NCBI RefSeq assembly: GCF_000801105.2
Contig: NC_079515.1
Span: forward strand, 27,055,407-27,119,406
Length of the DNA: 64,000 bases
Source of the DNA: Raphanus sativus
Taxonomy: Eukaryota > Streptophyta > Magnoliopsida > Brassicales > Brassicaceae
Reading direction: 5' to 3'
Shown: positions 31,906 through 44,234 of the stretch, in pieces
How positions within the stretch are numbered: the first letter of the stretch is position 1
Layout of the letters: every line of letters starts with the position of its first letter
Notes under the pieces: model-generated
What the model saw: only the letters and a program-made list of their open reading frames with translations
Databases searched by the model: none
What the model was told of the DNA's origin: nothing
Translations under genes and position numbers: made by a program

Positions 31906-33174
31906 ATGAGAGTGTCGGAGGAATTTAAAGTAAGAGGAGACTTTCAGAGTCGTCGGGATTTAATCTCGGGACTACCGGAGGAATTAGCGACGGAGTGTCT
32001 AGTTAGAGTTCCGTTCGAGTTTCACTCTTCCATGAAATCAGTTTCGCGGTTATGGCGAAGCTTAGTCTCCGACCGTTCTTTTGAGCGGGAACGGCGAAGA
32101 GCTGGGAAAGACGAGTCTCTTCTCTGTCTTGTTCAGCCATTGACTTCTTCACCTTCGTCTCCGGTTAATTCATCTGTGGACGGTGAGGTGAGTGAGAAGA
32201 AGAAAGAGGAGGAGGATGAGGAGGAAGGAGAGTCTCATTCACAACAGCAGCAGCAGCAGTTTCAGCAGCCGCGAGTGATTGGAACGCCGCTTTACGGATT
32301 AAGCGTTTACAACGCGACGCTTGACACGTGGCACCGCGTCGCGATTCCCGAGCGGATTCCTCTGTTCTGCGAGTGCGTCGCGCTGCAGGACGCGGGGAAA
32401 GTGCTGTTGATCGGCGGGTGGGATCCGGAGACGTTGCAGCCTGTCAAGGACGTGTTCGTGCTTGATTTCTCCGCGGCGGGGAGGGGGTGGAAGAGAGGGA
32501 AGCCGATGTCGTCGGCGAGATCGTTTTTCGCCTGCGCGGCCGTCGGTCCGACGAAGGTTTACGTCGCCGGAGGGCATGATGATCAGAAGAACGCGATCAA
32601 GTCGGCGGAAGTGTACGACGTGGAGGAGGACGAGTGGTCGGCGATTCCTCCGATGAGGGAAGGGAGGGACGAGTGTCACGGGTTCTCGATGGCTGCGGCG
32701 GATCTTGGATTCTGCGTTTTGAGCGGTTACGGGACGGAGACGCAAGGCCAGTTCCGATCCGACGCTGAGGTTTACGATCCGGTTTCGAATACGTGGTCTG
32801 TAGTGGAGAATGTTTGGCCGTTTCCGGATCTGAGCCCGAGAGGTCGAACAGCCGCGGATGCTGGATCCGCCGGGGAGTTCAGAGGTTGCAAGTTGTGGTG
32901 CTTTGTTGACAGCCAGAGACAGTGTCAGCCTCGTTGGGAAGTTGAGGACGATTCGACGAGATGGAAGTTGGTTATGGAAACGATTCGGCTTCCGGTGACG
33001 ACGATGACGTCGGTTTTCGCGGGAAGCTTGAGTGGTCAAGCGGTGGCGATGATTGGCGGCGGCGGGGAAGAAAGTGGGACGATGATGATGAAAAATGGCG
33101 GGAAGTGGAGCCACGTCAGCACTCCCTCTGGCTTTTCTAGTCTACCTTTCTCCTATGCTTCAATCTACGTCTGA
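31906..33174 (+). CDS. SKIP20: F-box/kelch-repeat protein (SKIP20/KFB type)
   Basis: A single exon encodes 422 residues. An F-box lies at about residues 18-62 (LISGLPEELATECLVRVPF, SVSRLWRSLVSD). An acidic and Gln-rich insert follows (about 95-130; EKKKEEEDEEEGE, QQQQQQFQQP). Kelch repeats run to the C-terminus (VLLIGGWDPETLQPV, KVYVAGGHDDQKNAIKSAEV, FCVLSGYGTETQGQFRSDAEV), ending LPFSYASIYV. This is the plant KFB/KMD family: SCF substrate receptors that turn over phenylalanine ammonia-lyase and type-B ARR cytokinin regulators. The neighbours (ATG4, ASHH4, MTHFR) point to the At3g59940 (SKIP20/KFB50) orthologue rather than its paralogue At2g44130. The acidic/poly-Q insert is long for the family. 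The coding DNA is much richer in GC than its surroundings. Confidence 0.92.
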   Translation: MRVSEEFKVRGDFQSRRDLISGLPEELATECLVRVPFEFHSSMKSVSRLWRSLVSDRSFERERRRAGKDESLLCLVQPLTSSPSSPVNSSVDGEVSEKKKEEEDEEEGESHSQQQQQQFQQPRVIGTPLYGLSVYNATLDTWHRVAIPERIPLFCECVALQDAGKVLLIGGWDPETLQPVKDVFVLDFSAAGRGWKRGKPMSSARSFFACAAVGPTKVYVAGGHDDQKNAIKSAEVYDVEEDEWSAIPPMREGRDECHGFSMAAADLGFCVLSGYGTETQGQFRSDAEVYDPVSNTWSVVENVWPFPDLSPRGRTAADAGSAGEFRGCKLWCFVDSQRQCQPRWEVEDDSTRWKLVMETIRLPVTTMTSVFAGSLSGQAVAMIGGGGEESGTMMMKNGGKWSHVSTPSGFSSLPFSYASIYV

Positions 33175-33393
33175 TGATCCGAAGCTGAAGAATGAACAAT
33201 CTCTGTTTTAAGAGCGAGACTTGACTCGACGTTTTTGAGTTATACGAAAATCCAGTATATAAGGGTGTTTTTATAGTCGTACAAAACATGAAATCTTGGT
33301 ATTTTTGTAAAAAAAGAATGGTATCTAGAGATGCAAAATGTACTATTCTGGACGAAAAGGCACAAATGAAGAAGAATGGTTTAGTGTAACTTG

Positions 33394-35732
33394 TCAAAGT
33401 AATTGCCACTCGTCTTCATGCTCCTCACCAGATGTCTCTGTACATGTTATAGTGGTGGACTCTGCAATTCCACAGTCACCAGTCCTCTGAGATTGAGTCA
33501 CCCTGAACAATGGAGAGCGCCATTGGAGTCTCCAGATAGCATCGTTGTTCGCATACTGAAATCATCAAAATCACGTGTTACTACCAAGTAGCAAGTTCAA
33601 CAAACCAATTCATATTTGTTTAAGAAACCGAAACTGAAATTGAATTGTGTAGTCAGACAAAAATAAACCGGCATGGAGTTTAGGTGTACAGCACTGGTTT
33701 AGAAACTGGTTTCAAATTCAATAAAAGAAAAACCGAACTGAAACTGAACCAGTGCAGTACCTTTGTTTCGGCAATAGAATCCAAGAGCTAGCGGCGGGTC
33801 GAGTGAGTTCAACGGAACATAACGTACAGTACTGTAGTAGATAAGCAGGAGTAATAATACGTGAAAATCATGAGGGGACAAAGAAGTAAGTGAGGCAAAA
33901 CTGAATCAATCAACTCACTCACTTGCAATGGTAAGGCGAGGTGTCAGCATCTTGACTTTCTTTGTTGCCTGTCGCTACCTACCAACCAGTGCCGATAAGG
34001 TTCAATCAGTGAGTGAGACCAAAATGTGGATGAAGCACATGGACTGTGATTTAATAACAGTCCAAAAACAGTTCAATTTCTGTCCCCAAACCAATCAGAC
34101 AATAGATAGATTAATGTGAAAGAGACAATATAATGAAAATATGGACCACCTTGATGTCTCAACATCAAATCAAAGCATGCCAGATCAAACGTACAGTAAT
34201 TATGATTCTATCCAGATTCTAAAACGTGGATTCAAAAGGAGTGGTCTGGAATACCTGTTGAACATCGAGCGGATCAAGTAGAAACCTGTATCTTCTTGAA
34301 CTCCAACTATGTAAAGTTGATGGCATGATGCACCTGGTTTGCCGCCCCAAATTCCCAGGCTTTGGGGGGAACGTGAAAGTGGCTATCTGGAATGTACCTG
34401 ACAACAAAATTAGAATCTTTTTTCTTTCAGAAAGATATCAATAGTTGCATCGACAAAAGTCCATAATATATCACTACTGCACACGAGTTCCATTACCATC
34501 ATATCCACTCCATAGTATATATTTAGATTCACGTGCGTATAGCAATCAAATTTGATAAAATCACAAACCTTGGGTTCACTTTGTCAAGTCCAATAACCAA
34601 TGGGACCAAGAGAAGAACTGACGTCCACTCAGTTTCTCCTTCTGAATATTCCAAACAAGTTTTGGTGACATCTTCTATACAGAGAATTGGAGCTCCACCT
34701 CTCTCCTCATCTTCGCTGCCAGAAATGATATGAATAGCCATGGAACACGAATTCTTTAACACCAGTTTGTTCTCTTCTCTTCCGAACTAATGCTTCCCAT
34801 GATCGACAAACAGCATATGGTCCTACCCATGAGCCAGCAGCCAGGCCATAAGATTCTCCAGCTAGTATAAGATTGTGAATCGAGAATGCTGAAGCCTCAG
34901 AATCACCAAAAAGTTCTAAGATATCTAAGTATTCCTCTTCAGGCGGCTGCATTTTCAGACCAAACAAAGCTCATTTTTCAATGGCCTGATTCGTGATCAA
35001 CCAGATGGATGTTCCTAGTATTGTATATTGTCATGGACTTGACAACACAACTAACCTTAGATTCCTTTTTCCTCCAAGACTTTCTCAGCCTTTGAAATTG
35101 CAATGCCTGTTAAAGATGAATCATAGACCATATGTTAAGAGAAATATGAAGCCTAAAGCTATAAGATGATAACTACTCACAAAAGCAAACCTGTGCAAAG
35201 AGCATCTGGCCACTTCTGAGCATGCAACCCCAGTTGACATCACTAGTATAAGTTTTATCACCAATAGGCTCAAAACCTGTAAAATAACACAATGAGTTTT
35301 TCCTGTGACCCACTTAAAGCTAGCTTGAGTTGAAGTGGATATACAAACCTCTACGATATGTCATTAGTATCAAGGAACAAAAGTCTTGTCTGAGTGCATC
35401 TGCTACTTCTGACGATTCACTTTCTGAGATTTTATAACAAATCTCAGTAGCCATATCTCATTTATGCTGCTGGAAATGCCGGTCCTACTCGGCCCTAAAA
35501 GACGGTCTTGAAGTCTCCTGATCGCCCAACTAGCCATAGAAATCACTGTCCAACCATTACGTGTGGTACAACCTGGCTGATGCTCGGGTGTTGAAGCCTC
35601 CCTAAGCGTTTGCGAAACTAAAGGAAGTGTCGAATCTGACACTAGAGAAGTTGGTGATTTATCAAAGTTCTCAACTGGGGTTGATGAAAAACATTTTGAA
35701 GCAATAAACATATCACATATAGCTTTCATCAC
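33394..35732 (-). pseudogene. ATG4 autophagy cysteine protease, broken copy
   Basis: Minus-strand exons of the C54 peptidase ATG4, which processes and delipidates ATG8, are recognisable throughout. They include the N-terminal CTTRNGWT and SMASWAIRRLQDRLLGP region (from 35732), the catalytic-Cys segment TSDVNWGCMLRSGQMLFAQ (about 35280-35200), FGDSEASAFSIHNLI and GLAAGSWVGPYA (34960-34800), GGAPILCIEDVTK and LLVPLVIGLDKVNPR (34700-34570), DPLDVQQ (about 34250), YVPLNSLDPPLALGFYC (about 33800) and a C-terminus ending EHEDEWQLL at 33396. The frame is broken several times: after WLL near 35450, near 34770, twice in the 34400-34260 exon. The exon before the YVPL segment is missing. The catalytic motif survives, but no full protein can be made. 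The position matches At3g59950 (ATG4b), so this subgenome copy seems to have decayed. Confidence 0.8.
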
Positions 35733-36614
35733 CTAGACATATAGCACCAAATGCAACATGTCATGCCTACTAATACCAGAGAAATCTATCTTTTGTCTGC
35801 AATAAGAAGCATAAGAGATCAAAAACAAGATCAGGTTAACATTGAACAGGCTAAAGGCACACACAGAGTTAAAACCTAGATCCAAACTGATGTAAGAAAA
35901 AACAAGCCTAACCCACAAAAAAATCTCACATATTATCTTCTATGATCAAGAATCAGTAACGAGCTAAAACTTCGACAGGTTTATTAATCAGCCTAGAAAT
36001 CTTTTCTTTACTCGAACCTAGGAATCAAAGAGGATATATAAAGGCACCATAGCTACTTGAATCTGATATTTAAAGGCTCCATATTGAACAAATCCATAGC
36101 ACTAACTACAAATTCATGACACAACTCATGCAATCGACTCGAGACCTCTAAGGCTCTAACGCACTACTTGCCTCTCGTAGATCGACAGTGATCACTCAGT
36201 TAGTCTCAACTGTAGCATCGTCAACTCGAGGAAATAAGCACACTAGTCACAGGGGAACAAGAGAGAGTATGAGCTCAAATTAACCAGAAAAACAGAGGCA
36301 CACAGATTCACAGTTCAACAATTTTCGACACCTAGTAGAATCGTTCAGGCTGACTAGTGACGACGGAGATAAGACCTCCGGCGACGAAGGGGATAACGTG
36401 AGTGCGAATTAACGGAGACGAAGAATGGAAGTTTTGAATTGGTCAGAAGATCAATCGCGTGTTTATCATCTCTCTCTCCTCTCTTTTTTTTTTCTTACCG
36501 TAATTTATCTACACATTTAGATTAGATTAATGTATTAATTAAACAGTGCGTTACCAATCATAATCCCTGGGCTTGAATTAATTTAATTAAACAAGGCCTC
36601 CATCATTTACAAAA
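35733..36614 (-). other. Former ATG4 leader/promoter region
   Basis: Upstream of the ATG4 remnant the minus strand has the look of a 5' leader with an intron. It is more complex than typical intergenic DNA up to about 36440, then AT-rich. The right edge TTTACAAAA (36606-36614) is the left target duplication of the next transposon. No other gene is seen. Confidence 0.4.
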
Positions 36615-37083
36615 GGGGAATTTTCAAAAATACAACTTTTAAGGTACCATTATTCATCTTTACCACCACTAAGTACATATTTTCAAAAATACCTTTTTTA
36701 TTAAAATGTTAAAGACTCTTATATCTTTATTTTTATATGTTTTTCAAAATTTTAATCCAAAATTCTAAATCCTAAACCTCCAATTCTAAACCCTAAACCC
36801 TAAATCTTCAACTCTAAACCCTAAACCCTAAACTATATACCCTAAATTCAATATCCTAAACCCTAAACCCTGAAACCTCAACTATAAACCCTAAATCCTC
36901 AACTCTAAACCCTAAACTTTATACCCTAAACCCTAAAACATCAAATCTAAACCCTAAAACATAAAATCTAAACCCTAAATCCTAAACGTTCAAATCTAAA
37001 CTCTTCATTAAAAGTAGTGGTAAAAGTGGTTAGTGTAAACATGAAAAGTGGTACTATGAAAATGGTATTTTTGGCAATTTCTC
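36615..37083. mobile_element. Small MULE-like element with telomere-like core, 469 bp
   Basis: A perfect 9-base duplication TTTACAAAA flanks it (36606-36614, 37084-37092). The ends are inverted relatives over about 55 bases: GGGGAATTTTCAAAAATAC at the left and, inverted, GAGAAATTGCCAAAAATAC at the right, continuing through GGTACCA / AGTACCA. The middle (about 36755-36995) is degenerate CCCTAAACCC sequence. No protein. It lies between the ATG4 remnant and ASHH4, about 220 bases upstream of the ASHH4 start codon. Confidence 0.82.
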
Positions 37084-37307
37084 TTTACAAAATTACAATA
37101 TTACCCTCCATTTCCCCGATTATAGATTTATTTATTTCAAATCCAGCACAACTGCCGCTCGTTTCTTTTTTTTCTGTTCGCGACTCTTCACTCTCATTGT
37201 TTCTTCATCATCATCTTCTTCTTCTTATTTTTCAGTCCGATTAGGGTTTTGAAAATTTTCAGCGACCTATACACCACCGAAGATCTTCGATCGTTGTGTC
37301 TATTGCT

Positions 37308-39255
37308 ATGAGTACCGCTAAGAAGAAGGTTACGTTCGATCTTAGTCTGATTTCTCTGTTTCGTATTGCCTTTTAAAAGTTCTTCTCTGATTTTTTCTAG
37401 GGTTCCGATCAGAATCAAACAAGTAAAGGATTCATAAAGTTCTCGAAGCAGATTGGGGAATCCGAGGAATTGAACTTCATAAAGCGCAGTATCTTTTCAA
37501 CTTGTCAAGTTTTTATTTTACTTCCAACACACGCTTTTGGATTTTGTTTTCACAATGATCACTGTTTCAAGATATATACCTGGATAAGAAGTTCAACAAG
37601 AAGGTTAAAGATCATGGCATCTTCTGTTCTTGCTCTTCAACTCTATGCGGCACTGACTGCAGTTGTGGGTATGTGATGTTTAATTGTTTATTGGTATGTG
37701 GTGTATCTTGTAGTTTATATGTTCCTTAACCATCATCTCATTTTTCGTTTTTTTACAGGATTTTGCTCTCAAGCTGTTCATCTAGTTGCCAGTGTAGATG
37801 TGAGTGCACTAACAAGCCGTTCCAACAAAGACGTATCAAGAAACTGAAACTAGTTCAGGTTGGTGTATGCTGCTGCTGCTACAAGTTGTTGGCCTTTTAC
37901 AAAAGAATGCATAATGTTTTGAATAGATTGTTTTCTTGTAGACAGAGAAATGTGGATATGGGATCGTAGCAGATGAAGATATCAATCCAGGAGAGTTTGT
38001 CATCGAATATGTTGGGGAAGGTATTGTGATTGTTTGGTTTCTTATAACAGACTCTGCTATTGTACTGCTTACTGTGGTGACATTTATTACTCGATTTGTA
38101 GTTATAGACGAAAAGGTTTTTCAAGAAAGGCTTAGGAACATGAAGCATAAGGAGGAGACAAATTTCTACTTGTGCCAGATAAACTCGAACATGGTGATTG
38201 ATGCTACTTACAAGGGAAATAAATCAAGATATATCAATCACAGCTGCAATCCTAACGCAGAGATGCAGAAATGGTTTGTTCATCTTCTCATGCACTTTTC
38301 TTATGATCAAAGTAACTTTGATATGACACTTTTAATAGGATTATCGATGGAGAGACAAGGATCGGCATCTTTGCGAGCCGTTACATAAACAGAGGAGAGC
38401 ACTTGACCTACGATTACCAGTAAGAACATTTATTTCCTCACTATCACTGCCGATGAAGCCCCTTCGTGATACTGTGATACTAAGATATATAGCAGGTTTG
38501 TTCAGTTTGGTGCAGATCAAGATTGCTACTGTGGTGCAGTCTGTTGCAGGAAGAAGCTAGGTGCAAAAGCTAGTAAAACAAAGAACATACACTCGGATGA
38601 AGCTGTGAACCAAACGGCATGTAAAGCAGTGACTAGGAAACCACCCAAGGTAAGACTGAAATTGAAATCTATATCGATCATAAGCTTACATATAGATGGC
38701 ATTGTTGAATTGGCTCATGATTATATTTTTGGTAATGCTATAAACGGTCAACTTTTAGTTATTGCAAACAATGTGGTGTTAGGTTAAAAAGACTCGAGGC
38801 AGACAGGCCCCCGGTTAGTATTAATTCTTAAAAGCTCGATTTTCGACAAGCTTTCTCGATTCAGAGGTAAGGGAAAAAACAATTTGGATGCGTCAGGAGA
38901 ATCTCGGAACATTCATGACCAGAGGAAAATATGTTGCCCGAACTGCATTGGTGTGGTAATCATGTTGGCACGTTCCACAAACCAGAGGTAAATACATTTC
39001 TGCATTCCTGTAAATTGATTCTCGGACTCATTTTGTGACGTATTTGGATATTTTCAGGTGTTTTGGCATCATTAGAGAGTTTGATGAGTGTTCAAGAAAG
39101 CACTTGGTACGACTCAACTCTCAGTTCTGTTGTTCACCATCGTTTTGTGAATCTATGAGAATAAACAGTTCGTCTTTGTCCAGGTCATGTACGAGGATGG
39201 TGTTACAGAGACCATCGACTTGTCCAGAGAAGTTTGGGAGCTCATAGCTGTTTGA
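37308..39255 (+). CDS. ASHH4: SET-domain histone methyltransferase ASHH4, 12 exons
   Basis: Twelve exons with GT-AG borders (37308-37328, 37401-37488, 37572-37668, 37759-37858, 37942-38020, 38102-38273, 38339-38419, 38496-38649, 38783-38813, 38867-38987, 39058-39106, 39184-39255) join to 354 residues in frame. An AWS-type Cys-rich region (FCSCSSTLCGTDCSCG, CQCRCECTNKPFQQR) precedes the SET domain. The SET domain contains GYGIVADEDINPGEFVIEYVGE, NMVIDATYKGNKSRYINHSC, NPNAEMQKW (the NHSCxPN cofactor/knot motif) and HLTYDYQF; a post-SET CYCGAVCCRKKLG follows. This is the ASH1-related H3K36-type methyltransferase class, nuclear. Length and order match Arabidopsis ASHH4, and the neighbour MTHFR1 agrees. 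The first exon is only seven codons, and a MULE-like element lies just upstream. Confidence 0.9.
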
Positions 39256-40985
39256 TACTACTTCAGCCTACGTTCTGATTCCATTCTTTCACCTTTTAAT
39301 TTCTCTTGAATAGTTGAAAGTTGTCTTTAACCGGAGTGTATGTGCTATAGTAACCAGTCCTGATAGTAACCAACCAAACTGTCTCGGTTGGCAAATGATG
39401 TGTGTAGTGTAGACTTTGTTGTTGTATCCACCAACTCGAATGTATGTGAAATGGTTTGGAAGACCCAAGTGTTTTTGATGTTAAAACCGGAATGGATTTG
39501 GTTATTTGAGGACCATAACCAGTAGCCGGTTTGTTCTGTTTGTAAGTCCCAACTATTTATTAAATAAGCGCACGTGAAGCTTCTGGGCTGCAGCGTCGGT
39601 AGATTAGAGTATTCGTTGTAGCAGTTAATACCACGCGCCGGTGAACGACAGTGGATTGGGTTCCGGTGGTAGGTGATGTGGGGTCTTTTATCTCACCTAC
39701 CTTAGCTGAATAGTTTAGAAATTTATATGCTTAATTGTATGTTGAACGAAATACTCGCCTATTTTTTTTATTAGTTGATGTCTTATGGTTTTGCACATTG
39801 AATAAAAAACATTTAATTTTAAATTTTTTTGTACAATTTTTTTTGCACCTAAATCTACTTTAACCAATAACAAAACAGGCTAAAAATCAAATAGTTATAT
39901 AACATAAAAACTAATAATTTTAACATTAAAATTGAAAACATTATCTAATTTTGAACAAATTAATTTCTTTAAAACGTCACATATTAGAGGGAGTAGTGAA
40001 GTATGTATCAATATTTCAACCTTAATCAAAAAGAGAAACCGTTAGTTTACGTAACATGTGTTAAGATAGGGAACACGTATTCTCTACGGTCGTTTTACCG
40101 AAAAAAATTATGACATAGCTATCAAAATTGATGACATGTCATATGGTTAAATATGACATGGATAATTATATTTAATACTGATATATATTTTTAGATTTTT
40201 TTTAGAATATGACAATAACTCATATATTATATTTAATATTGATTTATATTTTTGGTAAACTTTGTAGAATATGATAATAACTCATAAATCATTAATACAA
40301 TAAATATATTCAAATATGACATACTTAATTTCGAGATATTATATAATTTTACTTTTATAATTATACAATTTTTATTATTTAAAATTTTCTAAATTTTCTG
40401 ATTTAAAAATATATTTTTTTTTTAATCGTAATATCATTAGTTTCTTTTAGATATCTACATATTATATAAATATTGTTTAATTTTAATTTTTGATAACTAT
40501 ACAATTTTTATATGATTTTTAGTAATTTTGTAAAAGTTGATCTATTACATTTAACCAAAAGAAATAAATCATTTTTTATATAAGATTCTAACTCTTTATA
40601 TATACATATATATTCTTAAATATAATTAAAATTATATATTTTCTCTAAATTTTATGCTTAATTAAATGATATTTATATTAATTATTGGTAAAAATAATAA
40701 AATATGTAATATTAATAAATTATATTTTTAAATATAAAATTTAACTTTTAAAAAATTCATCATTGCACATGGTGCAAGAAAACACCTAGTATACATATAT
40801 AAGGTGTATATGCCACAAAAATACTTTTACTAATCTTAGAAAAAACATGAAATTTGCCATAAAATAACACAAGTTAATTAATCTTATTTTGCAAATACTA
40901 TTTTATGATAATAATATGTATACAAAAATAAACAAATTTAAATAAAATTAGTTTTACCAGTTACCACCACCAAACCTTTTAGTAC
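39256..40985. other. Intergenic; possible Helitron 3' end
   Basis: No gene is seen. From 40080 to 40790 the DNA is very AT-rich with imperfect repeats of ATATTTAATATTGATTTATA and AATATGACAATAACTCATA. At 40762-40789 a hairpin TTGCAC-ATG-GTGCAA followed by GAAAACACCTAG and then T has the form of a Helitron 3' terminus. A matching 5' end was not found with confidence. Confidence 0.45.
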
Positions 40986-40992
40986 TATAAAA
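40986..40992 (+). promoter_or_regulatory. TATA box of the MTHFR gene
   Basis: TATAAAA in AGTACTATAAAAGATC, about 90 bases before the ATG at 41077. An in-frame codon at 41002 would lie upstream of or at the expected transcription start, which supports 41077 as the true start. Confidence 0.6.
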
Positions 40993-41076
40993 GATCTTCG
41001 AGTGAGAGAGATCACTTGCCTCTCCACCACTACTATAACTCATCCCACATCTAAGATTCGAATCTCACCGTCGACG

Positions 41077-44039
41077 ATGAAGGTAGTAGACAAGATCAAG
41101 TCCGTGACGGAGCAAGGCCAAACCGCCTTCTCCTTCGAGTTCTTCCCGCCGAAAACCGAAGACGGCGTCGAGAATCTCTTCGAGCGGATGGACCGACTGG
41201 TCTCCCACGGACCTTCCTTCTGCGACATCACCTGGGGAGCCGGCGGGTCCACCGCGGATCTCACGCTCGAGATCGCCTCGAGGATGCAGAACGCGATCTG
41301 CGTGGAGACGATGATGCATCTCACCTGCACCAACATGCCCGTGGAGAAGATCGACCACGCGCTCGAGACGATCAGATCCAACGGGATCCAGAACGTGCTC
41401 GCGCTCAGAGGGGACCCGCCTCATGGCCAGGATAAGTTCGTTCAGGTGGAAGGAGGGTTCGCTTGTGCGTTGGATCTGGTGAATCATATTAGGAGCAAGT
41501 ATGGTGATTACTTTGGGATAACTGTTGCTGGTTACCCTGGTAGTTATTCAAAAAAGTTGCTTCCTTTTTTTTTGGAAACTTCGTTGTTTGGTTTTGTTGA
41601 TGTTTTTTTTTTTTTGGAATCAGAGGCTCATCCGGATGTGATTGAGGCTGATGGGCTTGCTACTCCTGAGTCTTATCAGAGTGATCTTGCTTACCTGAAG
41701 AAAAAGGTTTGGGCTTTGTGTTTTTTTGTGTGTGTTTGGTGATCTGATGGGTTTGGTTTTGTGGAACAGGTTGATGCTGGAGCAGATCTGATTGTGACGC
41801 AGCTGTTTTATGATACTGATATTTTCCTCAAGTTTGTGAATGACTGTCGGCAAATTGGGATTAACTGTCCCATTGTTCCTGGGATTATGCCTATCTCTAA
41901 CTACAAGGGGTTCTTGCGTATGGCTGGTTTCTGCAAGACCAAGGTACATTTTCAGTGATCTCTTGTTCTGAATGATATAGCTGGCAATGTGTAGAGACAT
42001 GTTATCTTTGTGTTTAAACTGCGTAAGATTAGATTGATATAGCTTGCAATGTGTACACACATGTTGTCTTTCTGCTTAAATGCTTTAAGATTAGATTTGA
42101 GTTTAACTGCATATATGTCGTTGCTTTTTGATCATATAAGATTACGTTAGACCCTTGGTGATGTCTTATTACTAGTGTTCTCGGATAGCATTAATATTCC
42201 ATTCATGCTGTAGATACCTGCTGAGCTCACTGCTGCGTTGGAGCCTATCAAGGACAATGAAGAAGCTGTTAAGGCCTTTGGTATTCACTTTGCAACAGAA
42301 ATGTGCAAAAAGATATTGGCTCATGGAATCACTACCCTGCATCTCTACACACTGAACATGGACAAATCAGCTATTGGGATATTAATGGTTGTTCCTTGTT
42401 TCCTTCAATCTCTTTTCTTTTATATTCCACGCATAATAAAAATATGTCATTTATGGACACTGGAGAACCTAACAATTGGTGCTGAACTTGCAGAACCTTG
42501 GTCTGATTGATGAGTCAAAGGTTACTCGTTCTTTACCTTGGAGACGCCCAGCAAATGTTTTCCGTACTAAGGAAGATGTTCGCCCCATTTTCTGGTAAAC
42601 CTTCATTATGCTTCTCTTCTTTTGATTTTGTCTCGCCAGTTGATGCAGACAAACTTCTATGTACGGAGAGAATAATACCATTTGTTTTTGTCTGCATCTT
42701 TGCAGGGCAAACCGTCCAAAGAGCTACATATCTAGAACAAAAGGCTGGAATGACTTCCCACAAGGACGTTGGGGTGATTCACGCAGTGCATCATATGGTA
42801 CCCTTTCGGATTATCAGGTACCACATACTCATTAGCTTTTGTGACAATCTACTTTAGGATTTCTTACGTTGAACTAGGAAATGTCTTTGAGTTGCTCTAC
42901 TTCATCTGCTTAAGATTATATTTGCATACTGCTATAGTGCTATTTCCCCTACCATTATAAGAAGATGTTTGTTTCACGTGTGCCCTTTTGCTTATGTGTC
43001 TTTTATTGCCAACAAATGTTGCTGATCTCTATATGCATTTGCTGACAGTTCATGCGCCCACGAGCACGTGACAAGAAGCTTCAACAAGAATGGGTCGTCC
43101 CATTGAAAGGCATTGAAGATGTTCAAGAGGTAGCCTTTCCTTTTCTTAGCAGCCATATAAACTGATTCGTTCATCTTTCACCTTATACGCAATCACTTAC
43201 AAGTTATCTTGAAAACAATGCCACAAACCAGAAATTCAAGGAACTCTGCCTTGGAAGCTTAAAGAGCAGTCCATGGTCTGAGTTAGATGGACTCCAGCCA
43301 GAGACAAAGATCATTAACGAGAAGCTCGGGAAAATCAACTCCAACGGCTTCTTGACCATCAATAGCCAACCATCAGTCAACGCAGCCAAATCTGATTCCC
43401 CAGCTATTGGTAATACATTTATATATTGTTTCTTCATATAGAAATGATTGATCCCCTGTTTATAAAGCTTATCCGTTTAGTAGTTGTGTTAGCTTATACC
43501 AAAAACGTTTAACTCCATTGGGAACTTTGCAGGGTGGGGTGGTCCTGGTGGTTACGTCTACCAGAAAGCTTACCTAGAGTTCTTCTGCTCAGAGGATAAG
43601 CTAGACACACTAGTGGAGAAATCCAAAGCTTTTCCTTCTATCACCTACATGGCCGTGAACAAAGCAGGGAACTGGGTATCAAACGTTGGTGAAGCCGATG
43701 TGAATGCAGTTACTTGGGGAGTGTTCCCAGCTAAGGAGATTATTCAACCGACAATTGTGGATCCAGCCAGTTTCAAAGTCTGGAAAGACGAAGCCTTCGA
43801 GATTTGGTCAAGAAGCTGGGCTAATTTGTACCCAGAGGATGACCCTTCTAGAAAGTTGCTCGAGGAGGTACAGAATCTTCTTCATTTCCATTCTCTTCTT
43901 ATCTCAAACCAGATTGGTATTTGAACTTGTAATGATGATTGGTATCTTATCAAATATGCAGGTGAAGAAGAGCTACTTCCTGGTAAGCTTAGTGGACAAC
44001 GACTATATCAATGGTGATATATTCTCCGTTTTTGCTTGA
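41077..44039 (+). CDS. MTHFR1: Methylenetetrahydrofolate reductase, 10 exons
   Basis: Exons 41077-41539, 41624-41706, 41770-41943, 42214-42387, 42494-42594, 42706-42817, 43049-43129, 43232-43409, 43533-43867 and 43962-44039 give 592 residues in frame, the length of plant MTHFR. It reduces 5,10-methylene-THF to 5-methyl-THF in the cytosol, feeding methionine and S-adenosylmethionine synthesis. The N-terminal FAD-binding barrel shows [20 protein letters not shown], the folate/FAD segment [44 protein letters not shown] and TLHLYTLNM. The C-terminal regulatory half shows [30 protein letters not shown] and [13 protein letters not shown]. The MKVVDKIKS start lies 85 bases after a TATA box. The position between ASHH4 and the OB-fold gene matches At3g59970. 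No lesion is seen. Confidence 0.95.
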
Positions 44040-44234
44040 TCTCTGAGAAACCCAACAGGGATGAGGAAACTTTTCGATTTCCAGTGATTTGTTTTTGTAA
44101 TCTTTCTTTATAAACAACCCTTATTGATGAATCAACAAAAAGAAAAACATCAGTTTCATTGCAATAAAAAAATTCGGCTCTGGTGGCTTGTTCTTTATCT
44201 CTCTCAATCTCTCTCTGAAAACAAATACAGTAAA

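Noticed and set aside
32299..33114. Long minus-strand frame (271 codons) opposite the F-box/kelch gene
   Set aside because: It is Arg/His/Pro-rich antisense of a GC-rich single-exon gene with clear domains; no independent support.
41002..41076. Upstream in-frame start of MTHFR
   Set aside because: It lies at or before the expected transcription start and the extension does not fit the family; length from 41077 is exactly normal.
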